DNA of 64,000 nt from Occallatibacter riparius (GTDB lineage Bacteria > Acidobacteriota > Terriglobia > Terriglobales > Acidobacteriaceae). The position numbers and the translations under genes were made by a program. This document shows, one piece after another, positions 25,836 through 33,839 of this stretch. The stretch spans positions 2,356,001 through 2,420,000 of the forward strand of contig NZ_CP093313.1 of assembly GCF_025264625.1 (NCBI RefSeq), read 5' to 3'. The notes below the pieces were generated by a model. It had not been told where the DNA came from and did no database searches. It worked only from the letters and a program-made list of their open reading frames with translations. Positions within the stretch are counted from its first letter, which is position 1; every line of letters begins with the position of its first letter.

Positions 25836-26108
25836 CTACTGCGACGGCGGCATGTACTCGCTGGGCAGCGCCGACCCGGAGCCGAAGAAGAACTCCTCCA
25901 TCTGCTCCACCAGGAACTGCTGCGCCTGAGGGGTCCACGGCTGCAGGCGATACTCGTTCAGCAGCATCTTCTGTCGTTCCACCCACTCGCCCCACGCCGC
26001 CTTGGAGACGTTCTTGTAAATCTTCTGACCGAATTCAGAGTCGAAGGGAGGCTCGTCCAGCCCCTCCATCTCCTTCTTGTTGCGTACGCAAAAAACCATG
26101 TGCGCCAT
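25836..26108 (-). CDS. yggX: Fe(2+)-trafficking protein YggX
   Basis: 90 residues, matching YggX in length and pattern: MVFCVRNKKEMEGLDEPPF carries the conserved Cys near the N-terminus, and GQKIYKNVSKAAWGEWVERQ and KMLLNEYRLQPW follow. The family helps protect Fe-S clusters and is linked to oxidative-stress resistance. ATG at 26108 has an AAAGG site about 11 nt upstream; a second ATG at 26099 is possible, and longer starts give residues outside the family. It is transcribed toward tRNA-Pro and divergent from RNase R. Confidence 0.88.
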   Translation of the reverse strand: MAHMVFCVRNKKEMEGLDEPPFDSEFGQKIYKNVSKAAWGEWVERQKMLLNEYRLQPWTPQAQQFLVEQMEEFFFGSGSALPSEYMPPSQ

Positions 26109-26228
26109 TGCTCGCAGTACCTTTCGTCTGACTGAATCCATTGTATCGAAGCAATCTGCGCAGCCCGCAGCATCACACTTCGTCAATGTGCTTGTGGCTT
26201 CCCGCCCGCATCCGAGTACTCTTGAGGC

Positions 26229-28808
26229 ATGAACGATCGGGAACTCATCGCGCACATCGCCCGCTCCGCCGGAGCGAAGGCCGGCTACAAGCAACTCGTA
26301 CGCGAGTTGGGCCTGGCCGGTGGACGCGACCGCCGCTTACTGCGCGAACAACTCGCCCGCATCACTGCTCGCGGCGAACTCACCCAGCTCGTCCGCGACA
26401 TGTGGAGCATCCCGAAGTCCCCCTCCTCCTCCTCCTCCTCCGGCACACGCGACAACCTCATTGCCGGCCGCCTCGATCTGCACCGCGACGGCTACGGCTT
26501 CGTGCGCCCCAACGCCCGCCAATCCGTCGGCCAGCAAGATGACGTCTTCATCCCGCCCGACGAAATCAACGGCGCCATGCAGGGTGATCAGGTCCTCGTG
26601 GAACTTGCTCCGCCGCGTGCCGATGGCCGCCGCCTCGGCCGCATCGCTCGCGTCCTCGAGCGCCGCAACGCCACCATCGTCGGCACCTTCCACTACGCGA
26701 AAGGCCGGACCCAGGGCAACTATGTAGTTCCGTTCGACGAGCGCATGTCGCAGTCGATCCTCATTCCCCTTGGCGCGGAGATCCCGCCCCAATCCGACGC
26801 CACGCCGCACCGCATCATCGGCGACGACGCCCGCAAAGCTGCGCACGAGCACGACAATCTCGAAGACCTCATCGTCGACGTCGAGATCACCGCCTGGCCC
26901 ACGCCTACCAAGCCTCCCATCGGCCGTGTCCTTGAAGTCCTCGGCCACCCCGACGACTTCGGCGTCGACGTGGAGATGATGATCCGCAAGCACCAGCTTC
27001 CGCGCGTGTTTCCCGCCAATGTACTTGCTGAGGCCAAGCGGGTCGCGCATCTCGACCGTGCCGAAGTTGATCGCCGCCGCGATTTCCGCGGTCTGCCCAT
27101 CGTCACCATCGACGGCGAAACCGCGCGCGACTTCGATGATGCCGTTCTCGTCGAAGAGCGCCCCAACGGCGGCTATCAATTACAAGTCCACATCGCCGAC
27201 GTCGCCGAGTACGTGCGTCCTGGCACCGATCTCGATCTCGAAGCGCGCCTGCGCGGCACCAGCGTCTACTTTCCTGATCGCGCCATTCCGATGTTGCCGC
27301 AAGAACTCTCCAGCGATATCTGCTCGCTCCGCCCCGAGGAAACACGCCTCGTCCTCTCCTGCCTCACGCAACTCGACGCGCAGGGCAACATCGAGAGCTA
27401 CGAGATTTGCGAAGGAGTCATCGCCTCCGCCGCGCGCATGACTTACACCAAGGTGCACATGATCCTCGAAGGCGACGAGGAGACGCGCGCGCAATATCCC
27501 GAGCTCACCTCCGACTTCGAGCTGATGCAGAAGCTCGCCGTGCTCATGAATCAACGCCGTGAAGAGCGCGGCTCCATTGATTTCGATCTGCCCGAGCCCG
27601 TCATTCAATTCGACGAGAACGGCCAGATGCGCGGCGTCACGCGCGCCGAGCGCACCTGGGCCAACCGCCTCATAGAGGAATTCATGCTCGCCGCCAACGA
27701 GTGTGTCGCCACCTGGCTTGAAGACCTTGGCGTCCCATCGCTCTATCGCATCCACGAGAAGCCCGACCCGCGCCGCGTCGTGCAGTTCGAAGAGCTCGCC
27801 ACCGCCTTCGGATACACGCTCGGCCTCGGCACGCTGCCGGTCAAGCGCATCACCACGCGCGGTGACCGGCGCGACTCCCAGCGCAGTGGCCGCAAAGCGC
27901 AAACGCATGAAGTGCCTGAAGACATCGCCGTCACGCCCAAGATGTATCAGCGCCTCGCCAAGCGCATCGAAGGCAAGCCCGAGGAGCGCATCCTCAGCTA
28001 TCTCATGCTGCGCTCGCTCCAGCAGGCGCGCTACTCAGAGAACAACGAGGGCCACTTCGCCCTCGCCGCGCCAACTTACACACACTTCACCTCGCCCATC
28101 CGCCGCTATCCCGATCTCATCGTGCACCGCATCTCGAAAGCCCTGCTCCGCGCCGGCATCAAAGGTCGCGGCGAAATCGCCAAAGGCCGGCTCGATTCCC
28201 CGTGGATCCATCCGCATGAAGGCTTCGCCGGAATCAAGCTGGACAGGCGCGTGCCGCAGGTCTCCGCTCCGAGATCCGGAAGCGGAAGCGCGCACCCCAT
28301 CGAAGCTCCGATACCCGAAGCCGAGCTAGCCCAGATCGCCGAAGAAACCAGCCAGACCGAACGCCGCGCCGCCGAAGCGGAACGCGAGCTCGTCGAATGG
28401 AAGAAGGTCCGCTTCATGCAGGATCGCGTCGGCGAAGAGTTCGAAGCCCTCGTCCTCAATCCCACGAAGTACGGCATGTTCGTCGAGCTAACCGATCTGT
28501 TCGTCGAGGGCCTGGTCCCCATCGACACGCTGCGCGACGACCGCTACACCTTCCGTGAGAACACGCATGAAATCGTGGGGGATCGCTTCGGCCGCAAGTT
28601 CCGCGCCGGCGATCGCGTGCACGTGATCCTTGATCGTATCCTCGCGCAGGAGCGCCGACTTCAATTCTCCATCGCGGAAGAGGGCATTCCGCTCACAGGC
28701 AAGCGCAAGCCCAAGCCGCCGAAGAAAGCAAAGAAGCAGCGCCGCGACGAGCCACGCTCGAACCCTTCAAAGGTGCGCAACCGCTTCGGCCGCGGCAAGC
28801 GCCGCTGA
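26229..28808 (+). CDS. rnr: Ribonuclease R
   Basis: 859 residues. A winged-helix N-terminus (about 1-60) is followed by cold-shock domains (about 80-250, with GRLDLHRDGYGFVRP). The RNB catalytic domain (about 285-615) carries TIDGETARDFDDAVLVE, whose Asp residues bind Mg, and HFTSPIRRYPDLIVHR. An S1 domain (about 725-805) and a Lys/Arg-rich tail complete the usual order. It is a processive 3'-5' exoribonuclease that degrades structured RNA. Two oddities: a six-serine run encoded by (TCC)6 near residue 68, and an insertion of roughly 50 residues (about 640-695) between the RNB core and the S1 domain. Confidence 0.95.
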   Translation: MNDRELIAHIARSAGAKAGYKQLVRELGLAGGRDRRLLREQLARITARGELTQLVRDMWSIPKSPSSSSSSGTRDNLIAGRLDLHRDGYGFVRPNARQSVGQQDDVFIPPDEINGAMQGDQVLVELAPPRADGRRLGRIARVLERRNATIVGTFHYAKGRTQGNYVVPFDERMSQSILIPLGAEIPPQSDATPHRIIGDDARKAAHEHDNLEDLIVDVEITAWPTPTKPPIGRVLEVLGHPDDFGVDVEMMIRKHQLPRVFPANVLAEAKRVAHLDRAEVDRRRDFRGLPIVTIDGETARDFDDAVLVEERPNGGYQLQVHIADVAEYVRPGTDLDLEARLRGTSVYFPDRAIPMLPQELSSDICSLRPEETRLVLSCLTQLDAQGNIESYEICEGVIASAARMTYTKVHMILEGDEETRAQYPELTSDFELMQKLAVLMNQRREERGSIDFDLPEPVIQFDENGQMRGVTRAERTWANRLIEEFMLAANECVATWLEDLGVPSLYRIHEKPDPRRVVQFEELATAFGYTLGLGTLPVKRITTRGDRRDSQRSGRKAQTHEVPEDIAVTPKMYQRLAKRIEGKPEERILSYLMLRSLQQARYSENNEGHFALAAPTYTHFTSPIRRYPDLIVHRISKALLRAGIKGRGEIAKGRLDSPWIHPHEGFAGIKLDRRVPQVSAPRSGSGSAHPIEAPIPEAELAQIAEETSQTERRAAEAERELVEWKKVRFMQDRVGEEFEALVLNPTKYGMFVELTDLFVEGLVPIDTLRDDRYTFRENTHEIVGDRFGRKFRAGDRVHVILDRILAQERRLQFSIAEEGIPLTGKRKPKPPKKAKKQRRDEPRSNPSKVRNRFGRGKRR
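26424..26441 (+). repeat. (TCC)6 microsatellite in rnr
   Basis: Six exact TCC units encode six serines between the helix-turn-helix and the first cold-shock domain of RNase R. Gains or losses would stay in frame and only change linker length. Confidence 0.7.
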
Positions 28809-28835
28809 GCTCAGCGCCGCCGCAGCCGTGCGCGA

Positions 28836-29219
28836 TTAGATCGTCGTGCCGGCTTGTTTTTCCGCAAACGCAGCAATCACCGGAATCTTGAACGCCTTGC
28901 CGTTGACCGCGTTAATCACAACCAGTAGCCAGACCGCAAACAGGCCCAAGCTTACCACCAGGGATAGCATGCTCGTTATGGCCCAGCCGAAGATCGGATA
29001 CAGAAAGCCTACGGCCACGCGCACCACGATCGCTGCAATGAACAGGCAGATCGATTGCCACGAGTGAAACTTTATCTTGGGGTTCTGGTTGTAGGGCGCA
29101 GTGGCGAGAAAGATAATCGCCGGGATGAACGTCACGTAAGCAAGCGCGCAGGCTGCGTTTTCGCTCAGTCCTGCTTGTTGGGCTTGCGGTGCCTGTGGGG
29201 TCTGAATAGGGTCGGGCAT
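28836..29219 (-). CDS. DUF4870-type small membrane protein
   Basis: 127 residues. A Pro/Gln-rich N-terminal segment (about 1-20) precedes ACALAYVTFIPAIIFL, and two further hydrophobic segments follow. KFHSWQSICLF is the F-H-x-x-Q motif shared by DUF4870/Tic20-like proteins. Function unknown; it sits in the inner membrane. ATG 29219 follows a good AAGGAG site, which excludes the 53-residue N-terminal extension of the longest frame. It converges on rnr. Confidence 0.8.
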   Translation of the reverse strand: MPDPIQTPQAPQAQQAGLSENAACALAYVTFIPAIIFLATAPYNQNPKIKFHSWQSICLFIAAIVVRVAVGFLYPIFGWAITSMLSLVVSLGLFAVWLLVVINAVNGKAFKIPVIAAFAEKQAGTTI

Positions 29220-29290
29220 AGCAACTCCTTTTGGATTTAGGTAGGTGTTCTCGCTTGTTTGTGACGTGTCCGCAACTAGCGGCGGCAGAT

Positions 29291-29330
29291 CCCTCGGAGC
29301 GAGGGCAGCGGAACTCCCTCGAGCCGAGGG
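29291..29330. promoter_or_regulatory. Tandem CCCTCG-N3-CGAGGG inverted repeats
   Basis: CCCTCG-GAG-CGAGGG (29291-29305) and CCCTCG-AGC-CGAGGG (29316-29330) are separated by ten bases. They lie in the divergent promoter region between the DUF4870 gene and the SnoaL-like gene. The centre-to-centre distance is 25 bp, so a repressor dimer pair is conceivable. No regulator is encoded next to them. Confidence 0.5.
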
Positions 29331-29463
29331 GAGACTTAATTTCCCAACCAGAAAAGCGCTAAGCTTCTCGATTGTCAAGGAAAATCCTTAGCTAGCGAAT
29401 GTCCGCTAGTAACTTGGAATCATCGGCTACTCTGGCTGCATCGGTGTTCTGGAGGAGTTCGCG

Positions 29464-29978
29464 ATGAAGGTTTTGCGAGAAGTCTGCGTCCTGGGCTCAT
29501 TGTTGTTCGTGGCCTTGTCAATTGCCACGGCGCAGAGCGCCCCTGCCACCGACCAGCAGTCCGCTACACAGATCCGCCAACTCATCGATACCTACACGCA
29601 GGCCGTCGATGCAGCCGATCCCAATCTCGCAGCGAAAGTCTTTCTCACCACGCCCGACGTATCCTTCATCAATCCCGTGGGCCACGAGCGCGGCTGGAAT
29701 CAGATTGCCGATGAATGTGTGTGCGCCTCATGGGCCAGACCTTCTCGAAGCGCTCGCTGAAAGCCTCCGCCGAACCGGTGATCCATGTTTATGGCGATGC
29801 CGCGGTTGCCGAGTTCGACTGGGACTTCCACGCCACCCTGCGCAAGGACGGCTCGCCCGTACACACCACCGGCCGCGAGAGTCAGTTCTATGTCAAGTTC
29901 CCTGACAAGGGCTGGCGCCTGGTCCACGTGCACTACTCCGGCCCCGCCGTGCCCCCACCCTCGAACGGCCAGTTCTAG
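29464..29978 (+). pseudogene. SnoaL/DUF4440-like secreted protein, frameshifted
   Basis: Two overlapping frames form one protein. The first (29464-29760) has a signal peptide and TQIRQLIDTYTQAVDAADPNL then VSFINPVGHERGWNQIA. The second, from about 29715, continues with VRLMGQTF, VIHVYGDAAVAEFDWDF and WRLVHVHYSG, as in SnoaL-like DUF4440 proteins. The break falls near 29707-29722, at a GTGTGTG run, and a one-base indel restores the frame. It is either a real pseudogene or a sequencing error. If intact it would be a periplasmic protein of about 170 residues with a cystatin-like fold. Its stop overlaps the end of thiL. Confidence 0.65.
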
Positions 29979-30991
29979 ATGAAATGCTGCCAGCCGCGCT
30001 CTTCCAGCGGCTGCGTCGCAACATCGCCAATCAACGCAACCTGCGGCCGATTCCGCTGCCGCCGCACCACCCGCCCGATCCGCGTAATCGCAACCCCCGC
30101 AACCCTCGCCGGGACGCGCTTGCCCGCGCGCGCCGTGAACAACAGCTCATAGTCCTCGCCGCCATGCAGCGCCTGATCGAGCGTTGCGCCCAAGCCCAGC
30201 GGAATCGCAGCCGCATCCACTTCAGCAGCCACCCCGGACTCCTCGCAAATGTGCGCCAGATCCGTCGACAGCCCATCGCTGAGGTCAATCGCAGCCGCCG
30301 CAATCCCGCGCCGCCGCAGCCACTCGCCCTGCGCCAACCGCGGCTGCGGATAGAGATGCGGCTGCAACATTGCCGCCCATCGTGCCGGAACCCGCCGCGC
30401 CGCGCCGCCCAACTCAGCCAGCTTCGCCAGCCCCGCGGCCGAGCCGCCCAGCGCGCCTGTTACATAAATTCCGTCTCCTGGCCTGGCTCCCGACCGCAAC
30501 AAGGCCCGCCCACGCGGCACCGCACCTACCAGCACGATATCGGCCAGCGCCACTGGTGACTCCGCCATGTCGCCGCCGGCCACTGGAGTCTTATGTGCCT
30601 CCGCAAGCGCAAGCAGCCCATCGTAGAAACGCGATACCCAGGACTTGCCCGTGCGTGCCGATTTCACCAGATCCTTCGGCAGCCCCAGAGACACAAATGC
30701 AGCCAGCGGCCGCGCGCCCATCGCCGCCAGATCGCTCAATCCACGCGCCAGCGTCCGGTGCCCGACAGCTTCCGGCGAATACCAGCCCACACGGAAGTGC
30801 CGGCCGTCGATGCTCAGGTCTGTGGTCACGGCTATCTCCTGGCCCGCCCGCGGCCGCAGCAGCGCGCAGTCGTCGCCGATCCCCAGCGCCACCCCTGCTC
30901 CGCCGCTCACGCGCGACCGGATCTGCCGCAGCAGGTCGAGCTCCGCCCCCCGCATCTGCGTCCTTTGCCCGTGAGCCATCCGTCTCAGCAT
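29975..30991 (-). CDS. thiL: Thiamine-monophosphate kinase
   Basis: Up to 338 residues. It phosphorylates thiamine monophosphate to the diphosphate with ATP. Family motifs are GIGDDCALLRP, TTDLSIDGRHF, GGDMAES, AIDLSDGLSTDL and GGEDYELLF, in the usual order for AIRS-type kinases. Several in-frame starts exist at the N-terminus: ATG 30991, 30979 and 30955; the family's start near RGAELDLL favours the last, but the longest is listed. It is not linked to other thiamine genes here. Confidence 0.92.
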   Translation of the reverse strand: MLRRMAHGQRTQMRGAELDLLRQIRSRVSGGAGVALGIGDDCALLRPRAGQEIAVTTDLSIDGRHFRVGWYSPEAVGHRTLARGLSDLAAMGARPLAAFVSLGLPKDLVKSARTGKSWVSRFYDGLLALAEAHKTPVAGGDMAESPVALADIVLVGAVPRGRALLRSGARPGDGIYVTGALGGSAAGLAKLAELGGAARRVPARWAAMLQPHLYPQPRLAQGEWLRRRGIAAAAIDLSDGLSTDLAHICEESGVAAEVDAAAIPLGLGATLDQALHGGEDYELLFTARAGKRVPARVAGVAITRIGRVVRRQRNRPQVALIGDVATQPLEERGWQHFI

Positions 30992-31316
30992 AAAAGGTCG
31001 CGGGCGTAATCCTGCTCAAGGAAACCGCCGTCGAATCCGATGAATGCATCAAAACCAGAGCAGCAGAGCCGCAGCAAACGGTCTGGATTCCCCGTTTGTT
31101 CGCCTGGGTCGAACTAATTCGATTAACTTGTCATTGACCCACTTTGCACCGGTTGATAACCTAAGCAGGATCCACTACAAGGCGCGTTCCCCGCGCATTG
31201 TGTTTTTTTGAACGGTCCAACGGGCCCCAAACTTGCTTTTTGTCGAAATGGGTAACGGCGAATTGCGACGTCAGCGCAGCGGTGAATTCCTGCCGCAGCG
31301 ATTGAGGGAGTAAAGA
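30992..31316. other. Intergenic region upstream of M23 peptidase
   Basis: 325 bases between the divergent thiL and M23 peptidase genes. I see no gene. A short GCGCG-TTCCC-CGCGC hairpin at 31182-31196 lies before a seven-T run at 31203-31209. It might be a leader structure, but stem and T run are not adjacent enough to call a terminator. Confidence 0.5.
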
Positions 31317-32297
31317 ATGCTACGCAAACGCTATTACATTCTGTTCGTAGCCAGGGATGAAGAAGGACGGGTGGGCAAAATCCCGTTGCCCCTGCATTAC
31401 GCCTACGGATTCGTCGCAGCAGCCCTGATCGGCGCCTTCACTATCGTGGGGCTTGCCGGTTCTTACACCCGCATGCTGCTCAAGACTGAGAGCTTCAACC
31501 AGGTCCGGCAGGAACGCGAAGAGCTGCGCAAGAACTATCAGCAGATGGCGAAGACCGTGCACGATCGCGACGTGCAGGTTGCGAGCCTTGGTGCCTTGGC
31601 CAGCGAAGTGACTGCTCTCTACGGAATGCGCCAGAATCGCCTGGTTGCTACGCATTCAGTGACGGGCAAGTCCGCAGTCGCAAGCACATCCCCTGTAAAT
31701 GCCGCGCTGAATGACGACATGAGCTCACAGAACGTCAAGGCCACCATCGACACCTTCGTTGCCCTGCGCAACCAGGCCATGTCTGGCCGCGTCTCGCGCG
31801 CCCTGGAGAGCGGCCTCTCCTCTTCGTTTGCAGGCGACTGGAACCAGCTCGCTGACGCCCCCTCCCTCTGGCCAATTGAAGGCTTTGTAGCTTCGAGCTT
31901 CGGCTCCCGCCAGGATCCCATCAACGGAGAAGGCGCCTTCCATCCCGGCATCGATATCGATGCTCCTAAGGGCACGCCCGTCCGCGCTGCCGGTGACGGT
32001 GAAGTGACCGGAGCCAGCATGGGCGCGGGCTACGGCAAGGAAGTGACCATCAATCACGGCCACGATGTCGTGACCCTCTACGGCCATCTCTCTGCGATCT
32101 CAGTTGTTCCGGGCGAGCGCGTCACCCGCGGACAGGTTATCGGCTACGTCGGCCAGACCGGCCGCGCCACCGGCCCGCACCTTCACTACGAAGTGCGCGT
32201 GCACGCGGTGCCCGTCAATCCTCACAAATACCTGCGCACCAGCTTCCAGCAGATTGCCGGCGAACTCGGCAAAGCCACGACCACGCCCGGCAGCTAA
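31317..32297 (+). CDS. M23-family murein endopeptidase, membrane-anchored
   Basis: 326 residues. A basic cytoplasmic start (MLRKRYYILFVARDEEGR) precedes a membrane helix (about 30-50) and a coiled coil (about 55-85). The C-terminal M23 domain (about 190-300) has the zinc ligands HPGIDID (His and Asp) and HLHYE, plus the LYGHL strand, so it looks catalytically complete. Such proteins cleave peptidoglycan cross-bridges and act in elongation or division. ATG 31317 follows GAGGGAG. A strong terminator lies 49 nt after the stop. Confidence 0.9.
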   Translation: MLRKRYYILFVARDEEGRVGKIPLPLHYAYGFVAAALIGAFTIVGLAGSYTRMLLKTESFNQVRQEREELRKNYQQMAKTVHDRDVQVASLGALASEVTALYGMRQNRLVATHSVTGKSAVASTSPVNAALNDDMSSQNVKATIDTFVALRNQAMSGRVSRALESGLSSSFAGDWNQLADAPSLWPIEGFVASSFGSRQDPINGEGAFHPGIDIDAPKGTPVRAAGDGEVTGASMGAGYGKEVTINHGHDVVTLYGHLSAISVVPGERVTRGQVIGYVGQTGRATGPHLHYEVRVHAVPVNPHKYLRTSFQQIAGELGKATTTPGS

Positions 32298-32345
32298 CCT
32301 GCCGCGCTCGGCAGCAAGCGCATCGATCTCCGGTTGAACTTCTGT

Positions 32346-32375
32346 GCGGCTCCCCCTTGTCGGGAGCCGCTTTTG
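32346..32375 (+). terminator. Rho-independent terminator after M23 peptidase gene
   Basis: GCGGCTCCC (32346-32354) pairs perfectly with GGGAGCCGC (32362-32370) around a seven-base loop, followed by TTTTGTCTC. It ends the M23 transcript and separates it from the GH5 gene. Confidence 0.85.
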
Positions 32376-32436
32376 TCTCTGCGTCGTAGTATCGTGAACG
32401 GTTGTCATCTTTCACCGTTCGCGAGGGCTCCTGCAC

Positions 32437-33573
32437 ATGCGCTTCATCCGCCTTGCTTCTCTTCTGCTCCTTGTTGCCTGTCCCATCTTTGCGCAGGATC
32501 GCGCCGCCGGCCTGCAGACGGCCTTTGCCCGCGCGCAGCATCTGCGCCACGGCATCAATGCCTCGGAGTGGTTCGCGCAGCACGCCTACGACTACTCCGC
32601 CACATTCACCAATCGCTACACCGATGACGGCGACATTGCCCTGATGGCGAAGCTCGGCTTCGACAACGTGCGCCTCAGCATCGATCCTGTTCCGCTCGAG
32701 CGCGAGCCGCACGACGCTGAAGGCTTCAATGCCGACTTCGCCGGCCGCCTCGATCACGCGGTGGACACCATGCTCGCCAACGGTCTCGCCGTGCAGATCG
32801 ACATCCATCCCGAGTCCGACTACAAGCGGCAGGTGCGCGAGAGCGGTGAAGGCGTCGATCGCTTCGTGATGCTGTGGCGCCGCCTGGCCGCGCACTACGC
32901 CAGTCGCAATCCCGACCTCGTCTTCTTCGAGATCATGAACGAGCCTGAAGTCAGCGACCCCTATCGCTGGGCCGGCATCCAGGCGCGCGCCGCCGCTGCT
33001 ATCCGCGAAGTTGCTCCGAAGAACACCATCATCGCCACAGGCCCGAACTGGTCCGGCATCGACGATCTGCTCACGCAGCATCCGCTCCCCGATGGCAACG
33101 TGATCTACACATTTCACTTCTACCAGCCCGAGGACTTCACCCATCAGGGCGCCAGCTGGGGCACCGACTGGCACATCTATACCCACGACATCACCTATCC
33201 CTCAACCGAATCCGAAATGGCCGAGGGGCTCAAGCAGGTGCCCGACCTGCACCAACGTTACAACTTCGAGCACTACTGGCTCGACCACTGGGATGCGCAT
33301 CGCATCAAGCTCCTGATGGATTCCGCCGCGGCCTGGGGCAAGGTCAACGGCGTGCCCATCACCTGCAATGAGTTCGGCGTCTATCGCCGCGTCACGCCCG
33401 AGGCATCGCGCATGCGCTGGATCAACGACGTTCGCACAGCGCTCGAAACCGGCGGCATCGGCTGGACCATGTGGGACTATCGTGGCGGTTTCGGCGTAGT
33501 GTGGAAAGAAGACGGCCAACCCGCTCGTGTCGACCAGAAGGTCGTCGAAGCCCTCGGCCTGAAAGGGAAGTAG
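32437..33573 (+). CDS. GH5-family secreted glycoside hydrolase (cellulase-like)
   Basis: 378 residues with a signal peptide (RFIRLASLLLLVACPIFAQ, cleavage near 20). It is a TIM barrel with FFEIMNEPEVSD, the GH5 acid/base Glu in the N-E-P triad, and PITCNEFGVY with the nucleophile Glu near the C-terminus; both catalytic residues are present. WTMWDYRGGFGV ends the barrel. Likely an endo-beta-glucanase or mannanase secreted to break down plant-type polysaccharides; substrate not determined. The DUF2007 gene follows after 8 nt. Confidence 0.88.
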   Translation: MRFIRLASLLLLVACPIFAQDRAAGLQTAFARAQHLRHGINASEWFAQHAYDYSATFTNRYTDDGDIALMAKLGFDNVRLSIDPVPLEREPHDAEGFNADFAGRLDHAVDTMLANGLAVQIDIHPESDYKRQVRESGEGVDRFVMLWRRLAAHYASRNPDLVFFEIMNEPEVSDPYRWAGIQARAAAAIREVAPKNTIIATGPNWSGIDDLLTQHPLPDGNVIYTFHFYQPEDFTHQGASWGTDWHIYTHDITYPSTESEMAEGLKQVPDLHQRYNFEHYWLDHWDAHRIKLLMDSAAAWGKVNGVPITCNEFGVYRRVTPEASRMRWINDVRTALETGGIGWTMWDYRGGFGVVWKEDGQPARVDQKVVEALGLKGK

Positions 33574-33581
33574 GGAACCCA

Positions 33582-33839
33582 ATGGAAGAGCCGGATCCGA
33601 AGCTGGAAATCGTCACAATCTTCGAGAGCGATGACCTCGTCGCCTTCAGCCTTGCCAAGTCGCTGCTCGACGATGCCGGCGTCGAATACTTCGCAAGCGA
33701 AGACGCCCCCGCCGGCTTCGGATTCAGCCCCATCCTGAACCCCATCCGCAGAATTCAGATCCCCGCGTATCGCAAGGAGCAGGCGCTCCAATTGATGGAG
33801 GAGTTATCCGACGCGGAGGACTCACCCGGCAGTAGTTGA
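33582..33839 (+). CDS. DUF2007-type small protein
   Basis: 85 residues: LEIVTIFESDDLVAFSLAKSLLDDAGVEYF and a later RIQIPAYRKEQALQLMEEL correspond to the compact alpha-beta fold of DUF2007 ('putative signal transducing protein'). Soluble, no signal peptide, function unknown. It starts 8 nt after the GH5 gene and may be co-transcribed. The last 18 bases overlap the 3' end of the convergent flavoprotein gene. Confidence 0.75.
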   Translation: MEEPDPKLEIVTIFESDDLVAFSLAKSLLDDAGVEYFASEDAPAGFGFSPILNPIRRIQIPAYRKEQALQLMEELSDAEDSPGSS

